64,000 nucleotides of DNA from an uncultured Bacteroidia bacterium (GCA_903907075.1 CAIVMQ010000009.1:1-64000), one strand, 5' to 3'. Counted from the stretch's first letter, positions 43,832 to 53,932 are shown. The notes: generated by a model from the letters alone, not told the origin. Program-made: numbers and translations.

Positions 43832-46087
43832 GTGAAAACAAATTTTTCTAGACTACTGACCTTCGGATTTCTTACAATCCTAATTTGTGCCTTTGCACCT
43901 GCTCCGGAAAAGAAATTGAACCTCGATTATGTCGATCCTTACATTGGGGGGATGGGTCATCTGCTCCATCCAACTAGGCCAAATGTGCAACTGCCTAACC
44001 AGATGATCCGGATGCATCCGATGCGTGCCGACTTCCTCGATGATCAGATCAGCTTCTTTCCCTTGTCGATAATCTCTCACCGTAATGGAGAACTCTTTGG
44101 TATTCTTCCCGGAACAGGAAAACCAGAAGCAGGAACCTGGAAAGAGCGCCAAACCTACGATCACGATCTTGAAATTGTAAGACCTTACTATTTTTCTACT
44201 TACCTAATCGATGAGGATATCAAGGTTGAATTTACACCTGGGAACAAGATCGGCTTCTTCCGATTTAGCTTCCCTTTTCAGAGCGATAAAACACTGAGGC
44301 TTCAGATAAATCAGGAAGGGCATTGGGATGTAATCTCAAAAAACAGCATTGCAGGCGAAGAGCAATTTAACGGGATGAAGGGGTACGTTTATGGCGAGTT
44401 CAACTACGATTTTAAAGCGGTGATAAAAAAAGAATCCCGGCTGATCAAAAAGACTAATAAAACAAAGCAGGAAACAACTGCCTGGATTGAATTTCCAAAA
44501 GATGAGATAAAACCCATAGAATTCAAATATGCCATTTCCTATATCAGTGCAGAACAAGCAAAAATAAATCTCCAGAATGAGATCTCTGACTGGCAGTTTG
44601 AGGCGCTTAAAGATAAGGGAGAGAAAATCTGGTCAGATGCTGTAAATCAAATCGAGGTAAAAGGGGCAACAGATGGGCAGCGGCGCTCTTTCTTCACCTC
44701 GCTGTACCGCACCTACGAACGGATGGTAAACATCAATGAGTATGGCAGTTACTACAGTGCCTACGACCATCAGGTTCATAAAACTGACCGCGATTTTTAT
44801 ATTGACGACTGGGTCTGGGACACCTACCTTGCCAACCACCCGTTACGTATGATTCTGCAGCCTCAAAAGGAGGCAGACATGCTTAATTCATATACCCTAA
44901 TGTATGAACAGGGTGGGTGGATGCCCCAATTCCCACTACTTTATATCGATAATCCCGCGATGAACGGATTCCATTCCACGATTGTCTTTCTCGATGGTTA
45001 TCGAAAAGGGATCCGCGGTTATAATGTGGATAAAGCATACGAAGGGGTAGCGAAAAATGGCTACCAGGCTACTATGTTACCTTGGAGAAACGGACCCACG
45101 ACATCGTTAGATACTTTTTACCGCGAAAAGGGATATTTCCCGGCCCTGGCACCTGGAGAGGTGGAGACAGTAAAGGAGGTCGACAGCTTCGAGAAGCGGC
45201 AGAGTGTAGCGATAACCCTCGGGGCAAGCTACGATGACTGGGCTCTTTCGGAAATGGCCAAGGAGCTGGGGCATAAAAACGACCAGGAATATTTTCATAA
45301 ACAATCAACAAACTACCGAAATTTATACCGCCCCGATAAAAAACTTATGTGGCCAAAAAATGCCAAGGGAGATTGGATTGATATTGACCCGAAGTTTGAT
45401 GGCGGTCCCGGTGGACGTGACTATTACGACGAGAATAACGGATACACCTATCAGTGGCAAGTACAAGAAGATATTCACGGATTAGTAAAGCTAATGGGTG
45501 GACGGGAGAAGTTCACCGCCAATCTCGATCAGCTGTTTCGTGAAGATCTTGGTCGTTCTAAATTTCAGTTCTGGGCTAAATTTGCTGATGCTACTGGCAT
45601 GGTGGGTCAGTTTTCGATGGGTAACGAACCTAGTTTCCATATCCCATGGCTGTATAATTATGCAGGTGAACCATGGAAAACACAAAAAAGAGTACGCTTC
45701 TTGCTCGACGTGTGGTTTCAAGATAATATTTTTGGAATCCCTGGCGATGAAGATGGAGGGGGTATGACAGCCTTTGTAGTCTTTGCTTCAATGGGTTTCT
45801 ATCCTGTCACCCCGGGATTACCCATCTATAATATTGGAAGCCCGGTCTTTGAAGAGGTCAAAATAAAACAAACCAACGGCAAGACCTTCACTATTAAAGC
45901 GCATAATTATGCAAAGGAGAATAAATACATCCAATCGGCAAAATTAAATGGTGAGACCTTAAATAAACCCTGGTTCACCCACACGGATCTGTTAAACGGA
46001 GCGACAATAGAGTTGGAAATGGGTCCTTATCCGAACAAGAAATGGGGATCATCTCCCGAGGATGCACCACCTTCTTTGATTGACTAA
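43832..46087 (+). CDS. GH92 exo-alpha-mannosidase (intact)
   Basis: A 751-residue protein that starts at GTG 43832 with a signal peptide (to about residue 22). The beta-sandwich begins at VDPYIGGMGH. The (alpha/alpha)6 domain holds WDTYLANHPL near 329, QEDIHGL near 546 with the candidate acid Glu, GNEPSFHIPWLYNY and GIPGDEDGGGMTAF near 637 with the likely base aspartate. GH92 enzymes are calcium-dependent inverting alpha-mannosidases acting on N-glycans and yeast mannan. The stop region SAKLNGETLN is what allowed recognition of the relic at 13776-13955. Confidence 0.93.
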   Translation: MKTNFSRLLTFGFLTILICAFAPAPEKKLNLDYVDPYIGGMGHLLHPTRPNVQLPNQMIRMHPMRADFLDDQISFFPLSIISHRNGELFGILPGTGKPEAGTWKERQTYDHDLEIVRPYYFSTYLIDEDIKVEFTPGNKIGFFRFSFPFQSDKTLRLQINQEGHWDVISKNSIAGEEQFNGMKGYVYGEFNYDFKAVIKKESRLIKKTNKTKQETTAWIEFPKDEIKPIEFKYAISYISAEQAKINLQNEISDWQFEALKDKGEKIWSDAVNQIEVKGATDGQRRSFFTSLYRTYERMVNINEYGSYYSAYDHQVHKTDRDFYIDDWVWDTYLANHPLRMILQPQKEADMLNSYTLMYEQGGWMPQFPLLYIDNPAMNGFHSTIVFLDGYRKGIRGYNVDKAYEGVAKNGYQATMLPWRNGPTTSLDTFYREKGYFPALAPGEVETVKEVDSFEKRQSVAITLGASYDDWALSEMAKELGHKNDQEYFHKQSTNYRNLYRPDKKLMWPKNAKGDWIDIDPKFDGGPGGRDYYDENNGYTYQWQVQEDIHGLVKLMGGREKFTANLDQLFREDLGRSKFQFWAKFADATGMVGQFSMGNEPSFHIPWLYNYAGEPWKTQKRVRFLLDVWFQDNIFGIPGDEDGGGMTAFVVFASMGFYPVTPGLPIYNIGSPVFEEVKIKQTNGKTFTIKAHNYAKENKYIQSAKLNGETLNKPWFTHTDLLNGATIELEMGPYPNKKWGSSPEDAPPSLID

Positions 46088-46156
46088 ATTATAAAAATGA
46101 TAGTGTACAGCCGTAAAATTTTAAGGCTGTGTTGAAACAGAAAAAACAGCAAACAG

Positions 46157-47941
46157 ATGGATAACCGCAGAGAATTCCTCAAGAAAGGTGCAATAGCCGG
46201 AATCCTTCTATCGGGAGCTACGGGCTTTAGTCGTAATCTTATAGCAGGGGAGAAATCAGAATTAAAGATAGAACTGGAAAATAAAGATTCTGGTACTACC
46301 TTTAATTCAATAGTCTTTATTACGTCTGCAGATCCGGATACCCTCGTAGAAAAAGCAACCAAGATTTTCCTCCGAATTCTCACCGAACGTACAGGGATAA
46401 ATTTCACAATATTGGGTAGTAGCCAACTGAGTATTCGGTTAAGAATTGTAGCTCAATCGATGCCACCCGAAGCCTTCCGGATTGAGAAATCGAAGGAAAA
46501 TAGCATAACCATAACCGCCAGCGATTCAAACGGCATCTTATATGGACTTGGAAAACTGTTGCATTCATCGGTCATCACAGAAAAAGGGTTTGCACCGGGA
46601 AACTGGCAGGGATTATCCGTTCCTGAGAAGCCGAAACGCAACATCTATTTTGCTACCCATTTTCATAATTTCTACCACACCGCCCCTGTTGAAAAGGTAA
46701 CCAACTATATCGAGGAGCTTGCCCTCTGGGGATATAACACGATTGAAGTTTGGTTTGACATGCACGGTTTTGAAGGAATTCATGATCCTAAGGCTATTGC
46801 AATGCTAGATCGGTTATCGTTCATCCTAAAAGCAGGCAAGAATGCAGGGATGAAAGTTGCGATCTGTATGCTAGGTAACGAAGGTTTCAACTCATCGCCA
46901 AAGGAATTACGGGCAAAACCTCCCAGGCAGATCAGACTGCGCGGATGTTACGGAGTTGAGATATGTCCTTCACAACCGGGAGGGACAGAATTGATTCTAA
47001 CACAGGTTGCAGATGAATTGGACGCATTCAACAATCGGGGGGTCATCGTTGATTATATCGTGATATGGCCTTATGATCAGGGTGGCTGCGGGTGCGACAA
47101 GTGTACGCCTTGGGGAAGTAACGGTTATTTAAAATTATCGAAGAAAATAGCTGAACTAGCCCACCAAAAGATCCCCGGTGTAAAAACCATCCTCTCCACC
47201 TGGCTTTTTGACTGTGTTGAAGACGAAGGTGAATGGTCCGGGCTGGCAGATGCCTTTGCGAACGAAAAACCCTGGGTCGATTATATCCAGGCCGATTCGC
47301 ATGAAGCGTTTCCAAAATATCTGAAAGCAAATCCGGTACCTGGAAATTTGCCGCTTCTGAACTTTCCTGAAATCAGCATGTGGGAGTCGTGGCCATGGGG
47401 TGGATTCGGGGCAAATCCTTTGCCTTCGAGGTTCCAGCGGTTATGGGATGAGGTTAAGGATAAAACCGCAGGTGGCGCTCCGTACTCAGAAGGGATCTTC
47501 GAAGATATCAATAAGGTGATTTATAGCCAGTTTTACTGGTCACGTGACAAACCTGCCACGGAGACAATCAGGGAATATATCGCATTCGAATTCTCACGGG
47601 ACCATGTCGATGAAATTAGTGAAGCAATTACCATATTGGAAAAAAATCATGGATTAAGGGGCACATTTAAAGCAGGATCAGTCGTAAAGTTCAATGTCCC
47701 CAAGGCTGATTTTGGTGCAGGAAAGGCTTTTAATCTGCTTAAATCTGTTGACGAAAAGCTTTCCGAAATGATCAAAAATGGATGGCGGTGGCGTATCCTG
47801 CTGCTGCGTGCCATGTTTGATTATGAACTACGTAAAAGTGGAGGCATACCCAATGAAGTTGTAGAAAACGGATTTCGGGAGTTATCAGCGATGTATTATG
47901 CAGAGCAGGCGGATGATTCGGTTCGACCACCGGCAAACTAA
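46157..47941 (+). CDS. Tat-exported GH67/GH20-like hydrolase, family not resolved
   Basis: A 594-residue protein with a Tat-type start (MDNRREFLKKGAIAGILLSG). A GH20b/alpha-glucuronidase-type N-terminal domain (NGILYGLGKLLHS) precedes a TIM barrel (NTIEVWFDMHGFEG; YIVIWPYDQGGCGCDKC). The CGCDKC stretch followed by WGSNGY resembles barrels of the GH67/GH115/DUF4838 kind. The exact catalytic pair was not fixed. It is the last gene of the plus-strand hydrolase run and follows GH92 by 69 bases, so it probably acts on the same glycan. Confidence 0.75.
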   Translation: MDNRREFLKKGAIAGILLSGATGFSRNLIAGEKSELKIELENKDSGTTFNSIVFITSADPDTLVEKATKIFLRILTERTGINFTILGSSQLSIRLRIVAQSMPPEAFRIEKSKENSITITASDSNGILYGLGKLLHSSVITEKGFAPGNWQGLSVPEKPKRNIYFATHFHNFYHTAPVEKVTNYIEELALWGYNTIEVWFDMHGFEGIHDPKAIAMLDRLSFILKAGKNAGMKVAICMLGNEGFNSSPKELRAKPPRQIRLRGCYGVEICPSQPGGTELILTQVADELDAFNNRGVIVDYIVIWPYDQGGCGCDKCTPWGSNGYLKLSKKIAELAHQKIPGVKTILSTWLFDCVEDEGEWSGLADAFANEKPWVDYIQADSHEAFPKYLKANPVPGNLPLLNFPEISMWESWPWGGFGANPLPSRFQRLWDEVKDKTAGGAPYSEGIFEDINKVIYSQFYWSRDKPATETIREYIAFEFSRDHVDEISEAITILEKNHGLRGTFKAGSVVKFNVPKADFGAGKAFNLLKSVDEKLSEMIKNGWRWRILLLRAMFDYELRKSGGIPNEVVENGFRELSAMYYAEQADDSVRPPAN

Positions 47942-48045
47942 TTTGAAAATAAATTAGGATTAACCTGAAAACTTCGGTCTTTTGGACTATATTCCTGAAT
48001 TATTCTATAAACCCATTTTTTATACTAAATCTTAACGAAGCCAAA

Positions 48046-48792
48046 ATGATCCTTAAAATCTTTTATACAATACTCCCGCTATTTATGGGAATCCTTGTAA
48101 TCCTATTAATAAATTTCGTAAAAAAAGGAAGGTTCGGTAAATTAGGAGACTTACAACCTCCTTATATTATGGTGATTGCACTTCAATTTGCGCTTTTCTC
48201 AAGCCTTATTTATACTGAAGTATGGCAACGAAGTAACCGGGTTAATGCCTTACTTATTCAGGAAGCAAGCATGTGCCGCGGTTTATTGCGGATAACCGAA
48301 TCTTTACCGGAAGCAGCCACTCTGAAAATTTGTATTCGAAAATTACTAAATGACATCAAAAAACAGGAGTTAGGAGACACTATTCTGGTTGAAAAATTGA
48401 TTTTAAATAGCGAAACAGATGTATTCTCAAAAGCAATCTGGAGTAATATCTATCGTATTGCGTCATCAAGAGATTCGATGTTTAATGGTAATACAACAAC
48501 TCAAATGGTATTTTATAATTTAGTAGAATCTCTTCGACAAGCATGGTTTGAACGAAAACAACTTCGAAAAGCGCATCTCCCTAAACAAAAATTATACTTT
48601 TTATTTCTTTTTGGGCTTTTTACTCAAATTTCAATTGGGTTTGCATTTTTCTCGGATTCAGGAAAGCGATTTGTGGGAATTATATTATTTAGCCTGGTTT
48701 TTGCTTCCGCAATCGGAGTTCTGACTGTTGCCGATGACCCCTTTTCAACCTCGTATCTAATTAATGCTTCCTCGTTTGAAGATGTGCGATAA
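48046..48792 (+). CDS. DUF4239-like membrane protein
   Basis: A 248-residue protein with four hydrophobic segments (about 5-27, 38-58, 184-203 and 207-227) around a helical middle region. The pattern and the bestrophin-like layout match DUF4239, whose function is unknown. It is probably separate from the hydrolase operon (104-base gap) and ends against the terminator shared with infB. Confidence 0.65.
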   Translation: MILKIFYTILPLFMGILVILLINFVKKGRFGKLGDLQPPYIMVIALQFALFSSLIYTEVWQRSNRVNALLIQEASMCRGLLRITESLPEAATLKICIRKLLNDIKKQELGDTILVEKLILNSETDVFSKAIWSNIYRIASSRDSMFNGNTTTQMVFYNLVESLRQAWFERKQLRKAHLPKQKLYFLFLFGLFTQISIGFAFFSDSGKRFVGIILFSLVFASAIGVLTVADDPFSTSYLINASSFEDVR

Positions 48793-48841
48793 TAAATTCA
48801 ATAGGATAATAATCCAGGATAACTCATAATGAAAGTATAAA

Positions 48842-48870
48842 AAAAGCCCCATTCGGGGAATGAGGCTTTT
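48842..48870. terminator. Bidirectional terminator between DUF4239 gene and infB
   Basis: AAAAGCC...CATTC pairs with GAATG...GGCTTTT around a GGG loop (one C/A mismatch). The A run on one side and T run on the other let it work in both directions, which suits two convergent genes. Confidence 0.85.
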
Positions 48871-48892
48871 AACTATATTTATTTTACGTTTC

Positions 48893-51800
48893 TTAATCCA
48901 GTGTTTTGGCAACAGATACCTGTTCGAAGGCTTCGATAAAGTCACCCTCTTTTAAATCGTTATAACCACGGATATTCAGACCGCACTCATAACCCTTGGC
49001 AACATCTTTCACATCGTCCTTAAATCGTTTCAATGATTCCAAGTCGCCAGTAAAGACTACGATACCATCTCTGATAAGTCGCACCTTCGAATTACGTAAA
49101 ATCTTTCCATCCCGCACAATACATCCTGCAATGGTACCAACTTTAGTAATGTTAAAGACATTAAGAATCTCTGCAGTACCTTTGATCTCCTCCTTAATTT
49201 CGGGAGCAAGCATCCCTTCCATAGCCGATTTAACTTCGTTGATCGCATCATAGATGATCGAGTATAACCGGATATCGATCTCTTCTTTCTCAGCCAGTTT
49301 TCTTGCGCTGAGTGAAGGGCGGACCTGGAAGCCTACAATAATAGCATTGGATGCTGAAGCAAGCATAATATCTGACTCGGTAATCTGTCCAACAGCCTTA
49401 TGAATAACATTTACCTGGATCTCACCAACCGATAGTTTGATTAATGCGTCAGCCAAAGCTTCAATTGATCCGTCAACGTCACCCTTAACGATAATATTAA
49501 GTTCCTGGAAGTTTCCGATTGCGATTCGACGTCCAATCTCATCGAGCGTAATATGTTTTTGTGTCCGCAGACCTTGTTCGCGTTGCAATTGTTCCCGTTT
49601 ATTGGCAATCATACGAGCATCACGCTCACCTTCCATAATATTGAATTTATCGCCCGCCTGTGGAGCACCGTTTAATCCTAGAATTAATACCGGTTCAGCA
49701 GGGCCTACCTCTTCAACACGTTGATTACGTTCGTTGAACATCGCCTTTACGTGACCAAAATGAGGACCAGCAAGGATCACATCACCCACTCGTAATGTTC
49801 CGTTCTGAACAAGAATAGTGGCAACATAACCACGACCTTTATCCAATGAAGATTCAATAACTGAGCCTACTGCACGTTTATTTGGATTTGCTTTTAGCTC
49901 AAGCATATCAGCCTCAAGCAATACTTTTTCGAGCAACTCTTTAACTCCTAGCCCACTCTTGGCAGATATATCCTGCGATTGATATTTCCCTCCCCAGTCT
50001 TCAACAAGGAAGTTCATTGTTGCGAGTTGTTGTTTTATTTTTTCAGGATCTGCAGCATGCTTATCTACCTTGTTGATTGCGAAGATAATTGGAACCCCTG
50101 CAGCGGTAGCATGATTTATCGCCTCTACGGTCTGAGGCATTACATCATCATCGGCAGCCACAATGATAATTACAATATCAGTAACCTGAGCTCCACGAGC
50201 ACGCATCGCTGTAAAGGCTTCGTGACCCGGGGTATCGAGGAATGTTATTTTACGTCCATCTTCTAGGGCTACATTATAAGCGCCGATATGCTGAGTGATA
50301 CCACCCGCCTCACCGGCAATAACATTTGCTTTACGGACATAATCGAGTAACGAAGTCTTACCATGATCAACGTGACCCATAACCGTTACGATCGGTGGTC
50401 TGGAAACAAGTTCCGTTTCAAGATCCTGCTCTTCCACAATAGCCTCCTGAACCTCTACAGAGATAAATTCAACTTTAAAGCCAAACTCATCGGCTACAAC
50501 AGCCATAGTTTCTGCATCAAGCCGTTGATTAATGGACACAAATAAGCCCAGTGACATACAGGTAGCAATAATTTTGGTAGGCGGAACATCCATCATTGAG
50601 GCCAATTCATTGACCGAAACAAATTCTGTTACTTTAATAATGCTCTTGTCCATCTCGTCGCGGGCACTTTGCTCTGCGAGTTTTTCGGTAAATGCCAGAC
50701 GTTTATCGCGTCGATATTTCGAACCCTTCGTCTTTTGACCTTTGGTGGTCAAACGTGCTAAGGTCTCCTTTATTTGTTTTTGTACATCTTCATCTTTAAC
50801 CTCCTGTTTGACAGGAGATTTTTTCTTAACAACCAAAGAGATTTTTTTCTTTAGTTTATCAGATTTTTCGAGTTTAACCTCTTTGGCAGGTTCAGCGCTC
50901 TTATCAGGCAGTAATTCAACACGGTCCTTACCATCCTTAGTTACACGTTTACGTTTTTTCTTATTCCTCAGTTGATTATCATCAGCCCTAACAGGCTTTT
51001 TCTTCTCTTCAACAGGTAAATCAATTCGACCTATCACAGTAGGACCCGATAATTTTTTACGGTCAAGTTTAAATATCTCATCCTGATTATCGTGATCTCC
51101 TCCATTTAAATCATCACGCTGTGGCTCGACTGCCCTTTCTCTCTCCGGATGAGCCTTAACAGCTTCTTCGGAGGTTTTACGGATAATTAATTTCTTTTTT
51201 ACGAGTTCCCGATCAACACGTTCTGCCGACCTTGGGGGATTGAGATCTATTTTGCCAATTACCTTTATTGTATTTTCGATCTGAGATATATTAGAGACCA
51301 TCTCAGGTTTTGTTTCAACGGCATTAGGTTCAATTGGTGACGTTTCAGACTCGGTTTTTTTCGATTTAGTGTTAGATTCAGAGGCTATGCCAACCTGCCC
51401 TTGTTGAATTTGATCATCTGTTTTTGAAGCCGAAGCACCTTTTTCTGTCGTTGCCTTATCCTTTTTTACTCCACTATCCGCCTTCTCCTCTTTACTCTTA
51501 GGCTTCCGGCTGAGGCTATCTAGGTCAACTTTGCCAACAACAGTTATTTGAGGTTTATCTTCTCCTTTTAATTCAGGTGTAAATACAGGATTAACACTAG
51601 AAGCTAAGTCTTCAGCTCCACTTTTCTCTGGCCGCTTATCTTCTTTATAATGGTGAAGACTATGATCCTTAATCAATATAGAATCGTCATCGCTTTCCGA
51701 TTCATCAACATCCTTTTTAGTCGATTGCACATCGGATATTGAAACTGCTTCATTTTTGGGATGGTGATGTCGAAGATTGAGCTTGTCGGCTTCAATTCTG

Positions 51801-51982
51801 GCTTCATGATCCTTTCGGAATTGCTTCTCGAGAAGCTCATGCATATCAGCTTCAATTTTAGTATTTGGATCAGTCGAGATTTTAAACCCCTGCTTATGCA
51901 AAAAATCTACCAACGTAGTAATTCCTACATTAAGCTCACGAGCTATTTTACTTAATCTTGATCCTTTTTCCCCTGTAATCAT
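48893..51982 (-). CDS. infB: Translation initiation factor IF-2
   Basis: A 1029-residue GTPase that places initiator fMet-tRNA on the 30S subunit. The IF2_N domain is at the start (RLSKIARELNVGITTLVDFL), followed by a long lysine/glutamate-rich variable region to about 430. The G domain shows GHVDHGKTS near 530, DTPGHEAF near 584 and NKVD near 637. Domains II, III and the fMet-tRNA-binding C-domain complete it. It is the last gene of the rimP-nusA-infB operon, 66 bases after nusA. Confidence 0.97.
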   Translation of the reverse strand: MITGEKGSRLSKIARELNVGITTLVDFLHKQGFKISTDPNTKIEADMHELLEKQFRKDHEARIEADKLNLRHHHPKNEAVSISDVQSTKKDVDESESDDDSILIKDHSLHHYKEDKRPEKSGAEDLASSVNPVFTPELKGEDKPQITVVGKVDLDSLSRKPKSKEEKADSGVKKDKATTEKGASASKTDDQIQQGQVGIASESNTKSKKTESETSPIEPNAVETKPEMVSNISQIENTIKVIGKIDLNPPRSAERVDRELVKKKLIIRKTSEEAVKAHPERERAVEPQRDDLNGGDHDNQDEIFKLDRKKLSGPTVIGRIDLPVEEKKKPVRADDNQLRNKKKRKRVTKDGKDRVELLPDKSAEPAKEVKLEKSDKLKKKISLVVKKKSPVKQEVKDEDVQKQIKETLARLTTKGQKTKGSKYRRDKRLAFTEKLAEQSARDEMDKSIIKVTEFVSVNELASMMDVPPTKIIATCMSLGLFVSINQRLDAETMAVVADEFGFKVEFISVEVQEAIVEEQDLETELVSRPPIVTVMGHVDHGKTSLLDYVRKANVIAGEAGGITQHIGAYNVALEDGRKITFLDTPGHEAFTAMRARGAQVTDIVIIIVAADDDVMPQTVEAINHATAAGVPIIFAINKVDKHAADPEKIKQQLATMNFLVEDWGGKYQSQDISAKSGLGVKELLEKVLLEADMLELKANPNKRAVGSVIESSLDKGRGYVATILVQNGTLRVGDVILAGPHFGHVKAMFNERNQRVEEVGPAEPVLILGLNGAPQAGDKFNIMEGERDARMIANKREQLQREQGLRTQKHITLDEIGRRIAIGNFQELNIIVKGDVDGSIEALADALIKLSVGEIQVNVIHKAVGQITESDIMLASASNAIIVGFQVRPSLSARKLAEKEEIDIRLYSIIYDAINEVKSAMEGMLAPEIKEEIKGTAEILNVFNITKVGTIAGCIVRDGKILRNSKVRLIRDGIVVFTGDLESLKRFKDDVKDVAKGYECGLNIRGYNDLKEGDFIEAFEQVSVAKTLD

Positions 51983-52048
51983 ATCTTCCCAAACAGTTAA
52001 TTATCCTATTATCCCAACCGAGTTTAACTCATTTTTTCACAAAAATAA

Positions 52049-53287
52049 TTATTCAAACTCCGCTTTAAATATGCGCAACACCTCGTCTACAGTTTCCTCT
52101 TCGAGATCAGTACGCTTAATCAGATCTTCACGCGTGAGACTCAATACGTTTTTAGCCGTATCACAGCCTATTGCCTTAAGTTCATCTATGATCCAACCTT
52201 CAATTTCATCAGAGAACTCATCCAGATTCACATCCTCCTCATCAACAGCTTCACGATCACGATATACATCAATATCATATCCGGTAAGCTGACTAGCCAA
52301 TTTAATGTTCAATCCCCCTTTTCCAATAGCGAGTGAAACCTCTTCAGGCTTAAGAAAGACTTCTGCCCGATTTTCGCTGGCGAATAATTTTATAGAGGAT
52401 ATCTTAGCCGGATTTAAGGCCCGCTGAATATATAGTTGCAGGTTATTGGTAAAATTAATGATGTCGATATTCTCATTGCGAAGTTCGCGCACAATACCAT
52501 GGATACGAGATCCTTTCATCCCTACGCAAGCGCCTACCGGATCAACCCTTTCGTCATAAGACTCAACAGCAACCTTGGCGCGCTCTCCAGGAATCCGGAC
52601 TATCTTCTTGATGGTGATAAGACCATCAAAGATCTCAGGCACTTCAAGTTCAAAAAGTCTCTCCAGAAAAATTTCAGAAGTACGTGAAAGGATAATATAA
52701 GGACTATTATTACGCATCTCAACACGAATAATCACAGCCCTAACACTATCCCCTTTTCTGAAGAAATCGGTTGGGATCTGCTCAATTTTAGGTAGTAACA
52801 ACTCATTACCTTCATCGTCTAGCAAAAGAAGTTCCCTTTTCCATATCTGATAAACCTCCCCGGTAACGATCTCCCCAATTTTATTCTTATATTTTGTATA
52901 TACGTTATCTTTTTCAAGCTCTAAGATACGGGTCGCTAGATTCTGTCGAAGATTGAGTATCGCTCTTCGGCCAAAATCAGAAAACTTTACCTCATCGGTT
53001 ACTTCCTCACCAATATCATAATCTTCACCTATCTTCTTAGCTTGCGAAAGTGTAATTTGCAAATTCGGGTCGGTAAATTCGTTGTCTGCAACAACGGTTC
53101 GGTTACGCCAGATTTCAAAGTCTCCTTTGTCAGGATTAATGATAACATCGAAATTCTCATCTGTACCAAACTGTTTCTGAAGAACACTTCGGAAAGAATC
53201 TTCAAGAACGCTCATCATGGTAGCCCGATCGATGCTCTTCAGATCTTTAAATTCCGAAAACGTGTCAATCAAGTTAAGGTTATCCAT
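52049..53287 (-). CDS. nusA: Transcription termination/antitermination factor NusA
   Basis: A 412-residue protein: NusA N-terminal domain (FSEFKDLKSIDRATMMSVLE), S1 domain at about 130-200 (IGEIVTGEVYQIWKRE), and two KH domains (VGACVGMKGSRIHGIVREL; VSLAIGKGGLNIKLASQLTG). A single helix-hairpin-helix remains at the C-terminus; it is shorter than the E. coli protein, as is usual in Bacteroidota. It binds RNA polymerase and controls pausing and termination. Confidence 0.97.
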   Translation of the reverse strand: MDNLNLIDTFSEFKDLKSIDRATMMSVLEDSFRSVLQKQFGTDENFDVIINPDKGDFEIWRNRTVVADNEFTDPNLQITLSQAKKIGEDYDIGEEVTDEVKFSDFGRRAILNLRQNLATRILELEKDNVYTKYKNKIGEIVTGEVYQIWKRELLLLDDEGNELLLPKIEQIPTDFFRKGDSVRAVIIRVEMRNNSPYIILSRTSEIFLERLFELEVPEIFDGLITIKKIVRIPGERAKVAVESYDERVDPVGACVGMKGSRIHGIVRELRNENIDIINFTNNLQLYIQRALNPAKISSIKLFASENRAEVFLKPEEVSLAIGKGGLNIKLASQLTGYDIDVYRDREAVDEEDVNLDEFSDEIEGWIIDELKAIGCDTAKNVLSLTREDLIKRTDLEEETVDEVLRIFKAEFE

Positions 53288-53303
53288 ATCTTCAGGATTA
53301 TAT

Positions 53304-53759
53304 TTAAAAAGAGATTACTATTTTAACTGTCTTGATTTGATCATACTTATAAGGTATTAATTTCGCAGTTGCGACCTTTTTACCCGCTATTTTTTCTTTT
53401 AAAATCGTTTCTAACTCAAAGCTTGTTGAATCTGCAGATTTGAGAATCCCCTTTTGTTTTTCGCCGTTTAGTGTTACCACTTCAACTTCGCGCCCTATAT
53501 TCTTAGGATACTGACGGACGACTTTAAGGGGAAAAGAGAGTCCGGGAGATGATACTTCCAGGGAAAAATCCTCCTCTTCACGGTCCAGGCTATGTTCAAT
53601 ATGCCGGCTAATCTCAACACATTCTCCCACACTTATTCCTGAATCACTGTCGACTAAAACTAAAATTACATTCCCTGCTCCAACTGTAATATCAACAATA
53701 AACTGATCTACTAACAATACTTCCTGAGCAAGAGACTGAACCTTTTCCTTTGTTATCAT
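53304..53759 (-). CDS. rimP: Ribosome maturation factor RimP
   Basis: A 151-residue protein of the RimP family (VDITVGAGNVILVLVDSDSG; LEVSSPGLSFPL), needed for 30S subunit maturation. The ATG at 53759 is chosen since a canonical promoter lies at 53820-53851 and a hairpin at 53777-53797; a longer frame would be translated across both. First gene of the rimP-nusA-infB operon, 16 bases before nusA. Confidence 0.95.
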   Translation of the reverse strand: MITKEKVQSLAQEVLLVDQFIVDITVGAGNVILVLVDSDSGISVGECVEISRHIEHSLDREEEDFSLEVSSPGLSFPLKVVRQYPKNIGREVEVVTLNGEKQKGILKSADSTSFELETILKEKIAGKKVATAKLIPYKYDQIKTVKIVISF

Positions 53760-53776
53760 TTTTACTACCAATAAAA

Positions 53777-53797
53777 TAGGGGACTTCTCGTCCCCTA
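53777..53797 (-). promoter_or_regulatory. Leader hairpin of the rimP-nusA-infB operon
   Basis: TAGGGGAC and GTCCCCTA form a perfect 8-bp stem with a 5-base loop in the short mRNA leader, followed on the minus strand by TTTTATT. It lies 17 bases before the rimP ATG and about 15 bases after the expected transcription start. It could attenuate transcription or block initiation; NusA feedback is a guess. Confidence 0.55.
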
Positions 53798-53819
53798 ATC
53801 CTTCGATTATTCTCCTTTG

Positions 53820-53851
53820 CAAAAGTAAACCTTTTGAGTTAAAAAACCAAA
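53820..53851 (-). promoter_or_regulatory. Promoter of the rimP-nusA-infB operon
   Basis: On the minus strand TTTG (53851-53848), a 20-base spacer and TACTTTTG (53827-53820) match the Bacteroidota -33/-7 consensus exactly in sequence and spacing. Confidence 0.8.
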
Positions 53852-53932
53852 TAAAATCTACCTGTAATTTGAATATGATTTTTTAAATGAGCAAGTTGTA
53901 AATCTGAAGGGTTAAAAAAGAAGAACATTTCT

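Noticed and set aside
18193-47941. Complete sialic acid (nan) catabolic operon
   Set aside because: Sialidase-like, lyase-like, MFS, NagA and NagB genes are present, but no epimerase was found, the lyase motif differs from NanA and the propellers lack the RIP arginine.
47938-47957. Hairpin at the stop of the GH67/GH20-like gene
   Set aside because: A 7-bp A/T-rich stem without a T run is too weak to call a terminator.
53760-53822. RimP starting at 53822
   Set aside because: That start would lie inside the -7 box, and the frame would run through the leader hairpin.
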